Below, piece after piece: positions 24,603-34,259 of a stretch of DNA of 64,000 nucleotides. The stretch comes from Bretschneidera sinensis. Taxonomy: Eukaryota > Streptophyta > Magnoliopsida > Brassicales > Akaniaceae. The notes under the pieces are model-generated. The model saw only the letters and a program-made list of their open reading frames with translations. It had not been told where the DNA came from and made no database searches. Location of the stretch: assembly GCA_023935145.1 (NCBI GenBank), contig CM043700.1, positions 140,578,828 to 140,642,827 of the forward strand, in the 5' to 3' direction. Made by a program: the position numbers and the translations under genes. Each line of letters starts with the position of its first letter. Position 1 is the stretch's first letter.

Positions 24603-26120
24603 ATGTTTATCTCTCTTTTCCTGGTTTTCTCTCTAGTCTTCTTCCTTCTCTCTTTCTTCTTCTCATTAATCAAAGAATTCCACATTTTCTCCACCAAATC
24701 AGCTCATGAATCCAATACTCATTGCCCTCCTTCTTATCCATTCATCGGCTGCCTACTCGCTTTCTCCGAAAATCGTCACCGTCTTTTAGACTGGTACACC
24801 GATCTTCTCTCAGACTCACCGTCCCAATCCATTGTGGTCCACCGAGTAGGTGCACGGCGCACCATTGTAACCGCCAACCCAGAAAACGTGGAGTACATGC
24901 TCAAGACCAACTTCAACAACTTCCCTAAAGGCAAACCTTTCACCGAACTCCTCGGCGATCTTCTCGGCTGCGGAATATTTAACGTCGACGGCGACTTATG
25001 GAGCAAGCAGCGTAAGTTAGCGAGTCACGAGTTTAGTACAAAGTCGTTGAGAGAATTCACCGTTAAAGTCCTTAAAGAAGAAGTAGAAGAGAGGCTGATT
25101 CCTTTGCTCGAAGACATGGCGGAGAGCGGAAGAGTGATTGATTTGCAAGAAATATTAAAGAGATTCGCATTTGATGTGGTGTGCAAGGTTTCTTTAGGAA
25201 ACGACCCTTGTTGCTTGGATCTTTCTAGACCAGTGCCTCCACTTGTTAAGGCGTTTGACAACGCGTCAATGATAAGCGCCATGCGCGCGATTGAGCCTGT
25301 TAATGCTGTTTGGAAGATAAAACGAGCATTCAACGTAGGGAACGAGAAGAAGCTAAAAGAAGCGGTCAAGCTCGTTCACAAGTCGGTCTTAGAGATCGTA
25401 CAAAACAAAATGAAAGTTCTTGACCAAAACGACAATGATGATCTGTTATCGAGATTTTTATCTGCAGGCAACGACGAGGAAGTCGTGAGAGACATAGTGG
25501 TTAGTTTCATCATGGCGGGAAGAGACACCACCTCCGCCGCGATGACATGGCTCTTCTGGTTGCTGTCGAAGAACCGAAACGCAGAGGAGATGATCGTAAA
25601 GGAAGTGAAATCACTGCCGTTAGATTACGAGGCATTGAAGGAGATGAATTTCACTAAAGCTTGCTTGTGCGAATCCATGAGGCTTTATCCTCCGGTGGCG
25701 TGGGACTCAAAGCACGCAGTCAACGACGACGTTTTGCCGGACGGGACTTTTGTACGGAAGGGAGACAGGGTAACATATTTTCCGTACGGTATGGGGAGGA
25801 TGGAGAGGTTGTGGGGAAAGGATCGGCTCGAGTTTAAACCGGACAGATGGTTCGATGAACCTGGCGGTGGGGATCTAAACGGGTTGTTGAAGGCGGTGAG
25901 TCCGTACAAGTTTCCAATTTTTCAGGCTGGTCCGAGGGTCTGCTTAGGGAAGGAGATGGCGTTTACTCAGATGAAGTGTGTAGTGGGTTCGGTTTTAAAG
26001 CGGTTTGAGATTAGACCGGTTTGTGAGGACCAGCCGGTTTTTGTTCCTCTATTGACTGCTCATATGGCTGGTGGATTTAAGGTTTTGGTCAAGAAAAGGA
26101 GTTATAATAGTCAGCAGTAA
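24603..26120 (+). CDS. cytochrome P450, CYP94B type (probable jasmonoyl-isoleucine hydroxylase)
   Basis: An intronless frame of 505 residues. Residues 1-24 form a hydrophobic ER membrane anchor (MFISLFLVFSLVFFLLSFFF), followed by the proline-rich hinge CPPSYPFIG. P450 landmarks are present: oxygen-binding AGRDTT in helix I (305-310), ExxR as ESMR (357-360), FKPDRW (411-416) and the heme loop FQAGPRVCLG with ligand Cys447. The N-terminal ENRHRLLDWYTDLLSDSPSQ and the single exon are typical of CYP94; CYP94B members hydroxylate JA-Ile at C-12, lowering the active hormone, while other CYP94s omega-hydroxylate fatty acids, so substrate is inferred. The start was chosen at 24603 because the earlier in-frame ATG (24453) lies before the TATA box and would put 50 non-family residues before the anchor. 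Neighbourhood with KING1 supports orthology to CYP94B3. Confidence 0.92.
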   Translation: MFISLFLVFSLVFFLLSFFFSLIKEFHIFSTKSAHESNTHCPPSYPFIGCLLAFSENRHRLLDWYTDLLSDSPSQSIVVHRVGARRTIVTANPENVEYMLKTNFNNFPKGKPFTELLGDLLGCGIFNVDGDLWSKQRKLASHEFSTKSLREFTVKVLKEEVEERLIPLLEDMAESGRVIDLQEILKRFAFDVVCKVSLGNDPCCLDLSRPVPPLVKAFDNASMISAMRAIEPVNAVWKIKRAFNVGNEKKLKEAVKLVHKSVLEIVQNKMKVLDQNDNDDLLSRFLSAGNDEEVVRDIVVSFIMAGRDTTSAAMTWLFWLLSKNRNAEEMIVKEVKSLPLDYEALKEMNFTKACLCESMRLYPPVAWDSKHAVNDDVLPDGTFVRKGDRVTYFPYGMGRMERLWGKDRLEFKPDRWFDEPGGGDLNGLLKAVSPYKFPIFQAGPRVCLGKEMAFTQMKCVVGSVLKRFEIRPVCEDQPVFVPLLTAHMAGGFKVLVKKRSYNSQQ

Positions 26121-27529
26121 AACTTCTAGTTGTGAGATATAATTGAGTAAGACAATAAACGTGCGTTATATTAGACTGGACTAAGTATCCTCTCCAATTT
26201 TGTGGTAATACAATAAAATTTCTACTCCGATCGTATCACATAGAGAGAAAAAATACGTAAAAAAAATAAATATCAATTGCTTTGTTGTAAAAGAAAATTG
26301 TAAAGTAAAATTTATAGTATTTATAAATTTTGATTATAAAATGTTTTTTAACGCATTTAAAAATTTATAAAGTTTAAGTTTACGTGTAAAAAACAGTAAT
26401 TTGCAAATTTTACTTCACAAATTTTTATTGTATAAGATTTTATCACGAATAGAGAGTGTCAGGAAAGAAGGAAAAATGAGTATAAAATATTTTTTATTTT
26501 TTGATAAAAAATTAAAGAAAAAAGTGTAATGATTGATTTTTTTCATACACAAATCACAATTTTATCATATTGGAAAAATTCTTCATAGCAACAGTGCAAT
26601 AAAAGATACATAATACAAGAGTTCATCTCACATTTGAAGGAAAATAAAATATTTTTTTCTCTTTTTTCATATCATTTAATGGTGAAATTGACCTTTGTGT
26701 ATATATTTTTCATGACACTGTGTCGGACAAAAACTTTTCCTCATATTAAGATGATTGAAAAGTAAAAACTAAAAAAAATTATTTTTTATTCACTTGTTCA
26801 TTATTTCTACTAAATGCATGATAAAAAATCAATTTTTTTTTATTTTATTGACTTTTCTGTTTATCTTTATTTTTGTTTATTTCACTTTTTCTTTTTAACC
26901 ATCGAAACTTGAAATGGAATATATATATCATATTACTTGAAATAGTAATGATATCCTTCTTCTAGCCTCCATTTTTTACATTAAAAATGAGTCCATCAAA
27001 AAACAAAAATGACTCATTTTAACATATTTTTATTTATTGTTATAATATTGTAAAAATAAAATAATCAGTTGTTAATAAAGATTTGTCCTCCAATTATAAA
27101 TGAAATATCTTAATTTTAAAAGAAGTGTCAAAAACAAGTGTTTAAATACGGGCGCCGGACTTGAAATGGCATTGTATGGAGCTGGTGCGGTGAGACGAAC
27201 TATTTTTTGGCTTTTCCTAAAGAAGTGACACTTTGATTGGTACAAACTTTAATAAAGTTTGGTCAAATGGCTTCTATTACGCACATGAAAAATTGACGGA
27301 GTCAAATGGGATTTTTTTATTTATATTATTATAAATGATGGATTAAGGAAAGCTAATTAAGATATGATCAAGGGAAATCTATAAATCTTGGTCATTTGTG
27401 TCCAAAATCTTTAACCCCTAATTTTTCTATCTTGACATTTTCTTCTCCGGTTTCTTCCTAATTAAACAGGAGAATTATGAAAACATGGTGAAGTGATATC
27501 ACGGAATCGAGTTTGCATGCGTTTTTTTG

Positions 27530-27975
27530 AAACTGAACAAATTTATTAATTTTTACAAGAAAATTGAGTAGTATTTTTTATAATTAAATTTTTTAAGCTT
27601 AATTATAAAAAATACTATATGATTTACAACATCTTCAAAAAATGCTTTGAGATTTTTTTTTGTGATAAAAAATACATTTTGATTGATTTTATTTTCGAAA
27701 AATACCATAAGATTTTTTTTTGTATTATGTTTCTATTAACCAAAAATACCATGTGATATGTTTCTTTTAGTCAATTACAATGTATTTTTTCGCTAACAAA
27801 AACATATCACAGTGTATTTTTTACCACAAAAAATAACTTTGAGATATTCTTTGAAAATATAATCAATCACAAAATATTTTTTGTAATTAAGTTTTTTTTT
27901 TATAAAAAGAATTAGTATAGTTACTATTTAATTTTCTATTATTATTAATAAACTTTTTCGATTTCATGATAACTC
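27530..27975. repeat. AT-rich MITE-like inverted repeat
   Basis: The left side carries AAATTTATTAATTTTTACAA then GAAAATTGAGTAGTA, and the right side carries the inverse (ATACTATTTAATTTTC-like, then TATTATTAATAAACTTTTTC on the + strand). The centre has repeated AAAAATAC...GATTTTTTTTT units in both orientations. It shares its arm motif with the element at 28152, so they look like one family. Confidence 0.5.
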
Positions 27976-28151
27976 TTACAAAACCGATTCCATTGGATCG
28001 AGACTCAAAAATCTGCAATCACATTGTTTTATTCTTCTTGCATGCATCCCATGTTTAGGCGCTCAAAAGCCTCAAGTCTTAAGATACATCAAATCCTCCT
28101 CTCGAGCACAATATCTCATTTTCTTTTGGCGGTGATCTCATTTAGTTAGAA

Positions 28152-28275
28152 AAATTTATTAATAATTATAGAGGAATTGAGTAGTAATTATTTTTTTAAA
28201 AAATAAATATTAAATATTAAAGTTATTATTCAATTTTTCTGTGATTATTAATATATATTTTTTTAATTTCTTGAT
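28152..28275. repeat. AT-rich MITE-like inverted repeat, same family as 27530
   Basis: Arms of about 45-50 bp pair across an AT-only loop: the left arm contains TTTATTAATAATTATAGAGG then AATTGAGTAGTAA, the right arm contains TTATTATTCAATTTTTCTG then GATTATTAATA. The same TTTATTAAT...AATTGAGTAGTA core occurs at 27541-27575. Confidence 0.5.
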
Positions 28276-29439
28276 AATTACCAAAAACTGAGTCCATGTT
28301 ATCACCACCAATTTTTTTGGTACTTCGACAATCAGTTGAAATCACATGCAAATTATTACATTACTTTCTTTTTATGTTTGAGAAGAATCTCACAAACTTT
28401 CATCCAAAAAAATCATACAATCTCAATAAATTAACCCACTTAAATATGTAGATAGCTTATGGTTTCGAGTTTTGAGGATGTTTTTTTGTTATTTTAATTT
28501 TTTATACAAAGTTCTTAAAGTTATATATATATATATATATATACACATTTACCTTTACAATAATAAAATTGATAATCCCGATCTATCATAAACATACATT
28601 AATCATAAGAATTTTAAAGCAACAAAAAAAATCATGTTTTGATAAATTTTAAACTATAATTCAAGTTCAAATTTTTCGTATGGAGTTTGATAAGTTTTCA
28701 ATTGTTGATAAAATATGGGTTAAATTATTTCATTAAAATGATAATTTTTAATTGAAATTTTGTATGTTTATATATTACATCGGTTTATCGAATATATAAT
28801 AAAATCTAATATTGAGTGTTTTTATTTTTGAAAGTATTATTTTTTACATAGAAATTCATATAGGATGAAGATCATCTTCAATAACTTAACAAATTTTTTC
28901 TCTAAGATCATCTTCATCAAATAGTGCACTTAGTGAATTTTTTTTCTTCAAGTTGTTAGAAAACATCTTCATCTTTTCATATAACTAAATTCGTTTAAGT
29001 CTTGTTCATAAATGAATTGCAATATGTATATAATCATTCCTCTTCGATGGGATATTTCAATTTCTAGTTGTTCTATTATATTTAAAATAAATTTTTTTTT
29101 TGATCCTATGCATATAGTTGTTTTTTAAATTGTTCTACCAAATAAATTTTTACTCGCTTTAATATTGTCAAATGATAAGCGTGTGAATTACCAAATCATA
29201 ACACTTGTTTGACTGAAAAGAGTGAGATGGCTAAACGTTAATAAAAACAACATAATTTTGTAAGCAAAGTTCGTAAGTTGAATTAACACGCAGTTAATTC
29301 ACATTCCTATGGCTCCTTTATTGATAATCGTTGGTCATTGTCGCTTTCCTTTCAAACGAGGAAATTTGATCATATTAGGTTGAGGATGAAAAATTCTTGT
29401 TTACTTGGGGTGCATAACAAAATTGTTGTATTGGGATAA

Positions 29440-29533
29440 AATTTAATTAATAATTTTTTGAAATTTTATTGATAATATTAATCGTGTATGTACGTTACTA
29501 ATAAAGTTGTAAAAAATTATCAATTATATTTCT
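29440..29533. repeat. MITE-like inverted repeat (AATTGATAATTTTT family)
   Basis: The left arm TTTAATTAATAATTTTTTG continuing into TTTATTGATAATATTAA pairs with the right arm ACGTTACTAATAAAGTTG followed by AAAAAATTATCAATTA. A close relative is at 58895-59011, and a half-copy appears near 47080-47130. Confidence 0.5.
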
Positions 29534-29607
29534 ACTCGATTTACCCTATACAACCAATAACCTCTTTGTTGCAAATAGCTTAAAAAAAGGAATTACTTTG
29601 AATGTTT

Positions 29608-30138
29608 TGTTGGAATTTTGGGTTCAAATATGTTATAACATTGTACATGTAAACCCGTTATCTAATAAATGACCCAATTAAGTGATATAATTTTTATAGG
29701 TCTCCAAAGTATCAAGGTTCTTTAGTATGGGCCACCTTATATGTAGAAGCCCGATGTGGTATGGGTTTTTGTTAATGGGCCAAAGATCCGATGCACATGT
29801 GTGAGGTAACTGTTAGGGTTATGGTCCCTAAGGCACAAAGAAATAAATAGACATTAGGGGAGGGTGTTTAACGAGTGTTAAATTTTATTGAAACAGATAG
29901 TTCTTCTCCCTCCCCTCTAACATTCAGTTGATTGGTTCCCATACCAACGGTGGTTCTCCCTGTAGTCTTAGAAGATTAACCCAAGGAGGCTTGCTTGCAA
30001 TGTATTCCGGTTTGTTTCTAACTCATCTTCTCAATATATATATATATATATATATACAAATTCTTGACAAGTTTAATATGAAAAGATCTTGGCTGTATCA
30101 TTGATTATTGGTGTATTAGTATCAAGATTAATATAACA
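29608..30138 (+). repeat. 5' LTR of the old copia element
   Basis: 531 bp, TG...CA ends, with an (AT)n run near 30034-30056 before a conserved tail (GAATTC-like ATTCTTGACAAGTTTAATATG). It keeps a stretch of about 35 bp (around 29729-29770) that is missing from the 3' LTR. Confidence 0.9.
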
Positions 30139-30140
30139 AG

Positions 30141-30152
30141 TGGTATCAGAGC
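30141..30152 (+). other. primer-binding site of the old copia element
   Basis: TGGTATCAGAGC matches the complement of the 3' end of plant initiator methionine tRNA, two bases after the LTR end. Confidence 0.85.
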
Positions 30153-31296
30153 CAGTCATGTTAAATTGTTGAGATTCATATGAAAATTGAGTTTCTTGAA
30201 TTTTTTTTCCAATAAAGTATGTTTAGGGCAGAAATTTGTTTTGAAAAAATTGCTATAAATCCATGTTTGTTGATGAGATTGTATGATTACTCTGTGAGTT
30301 GCATCTCCAAATATAATTTTTTTTTGGGTATGACAATATTAAATTTTGGTGGTTTTTAGTGACTGTGTTTTGTAACTGCAAATTGCAGTTTATCAAACCA
30401 GCGCTGCAGTGCTGGCTTTGATATTTCTTTTTGGGTTAATTCCATAAATTATGCTTAAGCCCTTTGGCGCTGGTTCATATGATAAAGATAGTCGTTTTTA
30501 ATTTTTCTATAACCGGTGGAAATCATTTTATATTGTATGCAATTTTTCTATAAAGATTGCAATTGTGGAAATAATTTTTTACTGTCATGACAACTTGCCA
30601 TGATATTCTGGATATGTTGAGAATATATAGTAGAGTTGAAATTGTGGAAATCTTTTTTTATTGCTATGACAGCTTGCCAATTGCAAGCTTATTATTTTGG
30701 TATTCATTATAGAGGACCACTACAGTCAGTTCCAAAATCTAGAGAACTGGCGCTGCAACACCAGTGATTTGTCCTTTGGGCAGATTGTTGGCGCCGTGAC
30801 GCTAAGGGCTGGCACCATGGCACCGGTCAAGGTAAAAAAAAAAAAATTAAGGATTTTGTTCCGAATTTTATGTTTAATGTTTTTGATGAATGAATTGAAG
30901 TATTATGTTACCAAAGCAATCTCTAATATGTAAATTTATTTATTTTAAGACATGTAAACATGTTATTAATATGTAAAAATAATCGGCCCAAAGGAAGGTT
31001 ATTTTTGCATTGTTAATAGATTAAAATAGTTGTGAATATGTGACAAACAAAGGTTGTCATGCGAATAATGTGTCGGTCCAAAGAAAGGCACATTATTTAG
31101 CAGGTTGGGTTGTCAATATTCATGAATTATATTTGAGATACCACTTAAAGTTGATATTTTTGTCCAAAGATTAAGTATTAATGATGTGCTAGGTATCAGT
31201 TTATGGGCCCACATGCATGTGTATATGTATACAATTTTGTTTTGATTCATATATACACGAGTTGTTACTAATTGTGAGCTTTTGTTCTTGTTTATA

Positions 31297-32150
31297 GCAA
31301 CATCGATTTCTGCTAACATCAACAGCATTCCTGTGCTTAACGGCACGAATTTCAAGAAGTGGCAAGATCATGTTATGATCATGCTGGGGTAACTGGAATT
31401 AGACTATGCATTGAGGGTCGATCGCCCCGCACCTTTGACCAGCGATAACACCGTTGAGCAAAAGGTTGTATATGAAAAGTGGGAGCGAACAAACCGCATG
31501 AGCCTAATGATTATGAAGCAATCGATTCCGGATACCATCAGGGGTTCTATTCTTGATGAAAATGATGCTAAGAAATTCCTGTCCTAAATAGTAGACCGAT
31601 TTGCCGCAAACGAAAAGGTCGAGACAAGCACTATCTTGATTAAGCTTGTCTCAATGCGGTACAAGGGGAAGGGGAATATAAAAGAGTACATCATGGAGAT
31701 GTCAAACCATGTGACAAGACTAAAGACATTCAAGCTGGAATTGCAATAAGATATTCTGGTGCACTTAGTCTTGATCTCTCTTCCTACATGATTCAGTCTT
31801 TTCAAAATCAGTTACAATATTCAAAAGGAGAAATGGACTTTGAATGAGCTGATTGCTCAATGTGTACAAGAGGAAGATAGACTTAATCATGAAAAGGTTG
31901 AGAGTGCTCATTTAGCACCAACTTATCAGGACCCCAGTTTCAACAAGAAAAGAAAGAGGAGCATTAAAGGAAAGAAAACTGCAGGGTATGAAAATTCACA
32001 CCATAAGGGACAACAGAAATAAGATAAAGGTATAATTTATTTCTTTTACCACAAAGCTGGTCATGTGAAGAAAAACTACACAAAATATGCCAAGTCTGTG
32101 ACCTGGCGTGAGAAGAAGGGTAAACTTCTAAACTTTGTTTGTTCAGAAGT
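31297..32150 (+). pseudogene. copia gag remnant with a ruined zinc knuckle
   Basis: Frame pieces give a gag core (SIPVLNGTNFKKWQDHVMIM, then KWERTNRMSLMIMKQSIPD and ETSTILIKLVSMRYKGKGN) broken by several stops, then QKEKWTLNELIAQC. The zinc-knuckle position at 32038-32079 reads Y-x2-Y-x4-H-x4-Y: all three cysteines are replaced by tyrosine. It would have packaged element RNA; it is inactive now. Confidence 0.85.
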
Positions 32151-32169
32151 TAATTTGGCCTTAGTACCT

Positions 32170-34259
32170 AAGAACAGTTAGTGGATAGATACAGGTGCAA
32201 CTACTCACATAAGTGTTTCTATGCAGGGGTGCATAAGGAGCCGAACGCCAACTGATGCTGAAAGATTTATCTATGTAGGAAATGACAAAAGAGCTCATGT
32301 GGAAGCAGTTTGTTTATTTAGATTACAATTGGAATCTGGTTGTAATTTGGATTTGGATGAGACTTTTTATGTACCGTCATTTATACGGAATTTGGTTTCT
32401 ATTTCATGTTTGGACAAATCAAGTTTTTCTTGTTTATTTGGAAATAAAAAGTTTAGTCTTTTTCAGAATTCAAATTTGTTTGGTACCAGTTCTTTAATTG
32501 ATAATTTATATGAACTGGATATGATTGCCTCCAATTAAAACGAATCCTTGCATACCAGTAATGTTGGTATTAAGCGCAGATTAACAAATGAGAATTCATT
32601 AATGTTATGGCACAAGTGTTTATGACATATTTCTAAACAAAGGATTCAAAGACTTGTGTCAGAAGGAATTCTTGCTCCCTTAGATTTGTCAGATTTTGAA
32701 GTCTGCATTGAGTGTATTAAAGGAAAATAAACAAATGTTAAAAATAAAGGTGCTAATAGGAGTAATAGTGTCTTAGAATTGATATATACGGATATTTGTG
32801 GTCCATTCCCTACAGCTTCTTGGAATTGACAACAATATTTTATCACTTTCATAGATGATTACTCCAGGTATGGCTATCTTTATTTAATTCATGAGAAGTC
32901 TCAATCTATAGATGTGTTCAAGAATTTCAAAACTGAAGTTGAAAATCAATTAGGCAAAAAAATTAAAACTGTCAAATCTGACCGTGGAGGTGAATACTAC
33001 GGTAGATATGATGGATCAGGTGAACAATGTCCCAGACCTTCGCCAAATTCTTGATGGAATGTGGGATCGTTCCTCAATACACTATGCTAGGGACTCCTAG
33101 TCAAAATGGTGTAGCTGAGAGATGAAACTGAACCTTAAAGGATATGGTAAGAAGTATGATTAGTCATTCTTCTTTACCAGAATCGCTTTGGGGTGAAGCC
33201 ATCAAGACTGCAGTTTACATCCTGAACAGAGTTCCAAGTAAAGCAGTAGCTAAAACCCCATACGAGTTATAGATATGCAAAAAGCCTAGCATTAGGCATT
33301 TGTATGTTTGGAGATGTCCAGCTGAGGCTTGGCCTTATAAGCCAAATGAGAAAAAGCTAGACTCAAGGACCATTAGTTGTCATTTTGTTGGATACTCTAA
33401 AAGATCAAGGGGTTTCAAATTTTATGATTCATTTAATAGATTCTTTTTCGAAACAGGCAATGCCAAGTTCATTGAGGATGTTGAGTTAAGTGGGAGAGAC
33501 CAACTCAGGCAAGTCAATTTTGAAGAGGAATGTGTTTACATTCTTGTTGTTGTAACTGAAAACGTTCAGATATCCATACTTAATGTTATTTAAAATGCAA
33601 ATCCAGAGATCCAACGCATTGATGACGAACCTGAATTGCCGCTTGCTAAAAATCAGGAACCACCTAAGGTTCATCAAGAGTTACCTCAACAACCTCAAGT
33701 GGAAGTGCCATTAAGGAGATCTACTAGAGAAAGGAAAAACGCGATTTCGACTGATTATGTTGTGTATCTCCAGGAACATGAGTTTAAAATGGGTCTGAAA
33801 GATGATCCAACTTCTTTTAGTAAAGTCACACAATGTCCTAATTCTGAAAAGTGGATTGAAGCCATGAAGGATGAGATGAAATCAATGGATGACAATGGTG
33901 TTTGAGACTTAGTAGAGTTGCCCAAAGGTGCAAAACCGATTGGTTGCAAATGGATATTTAAAACCAAACAGGATTCAAAAGGCAACATTGAAAGGTATAA
34001 GGCTCGCCTAGTTGCCAAATGTTTCACTCAAAAGGAAGACATTGATTATAAAGAGATTTTTTCGTCGGTTTCGACGAAAGATTCCTTTAGAATCATTATG
34101 GCACTTGTAGCTCACTATGATTTGGAACTACATCAAATGGACGTTAAAATAGTGTTTCTCAATGGAAACATTGAAGAAACAATATACATGGTGTAACCGG
34201 AAAACTTTGAGTCCAAAGATTCAAAGCATCTTATATGCAAGCTTAAAAAGTCCATTTAT
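32170..34259 (+). pseudogene. copia pol remnant, part 1 (protease, integrase, RT N-terminal half)
   Basis: The protease signature WIDTGATTHIS appears at about 32180-32213 (one residue short of the usual WILDTGA). A GAG-pre-integrase segment (LMLWHKCL) and integrase pieces (FIDDYSRYGYLYLI, VKSDRGGEYYG) follow with stops. A fresh frame gives the RT start KPIGCKWIFKTKQDSKGN, ERYKARLVAK and HQMDVKIVFLNGNIEETIYM. The coding sequence breaks off after the serine-isoleucine-tyrosine codons at 34251-34259, where the gypsy LTR begins. Confidence 0.88.

Larger units (their letters stand above)
26121..29602. other. intergenic region with AT-rich inverted repeats
   Basis: No gene is visible. The 3' UTR of CYP94B probably occupies the first 100-250 bp. 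The rest is strongly AT-rich with several MITE-like inverted repeats (listed) and an (AT)n run of about 20 bp near 28522-28542. A small palindrome GAAGATCATCTTC occurs near 28867. Confidence 0.6.

Noticed and set aside
28522..28542. AT runs as possible CRISPR-like or functional arrays
   Set aside because: They are simple dinucleotide microsatellites; no regularly spaced repeats with unique spacers occur anywhere in the window.
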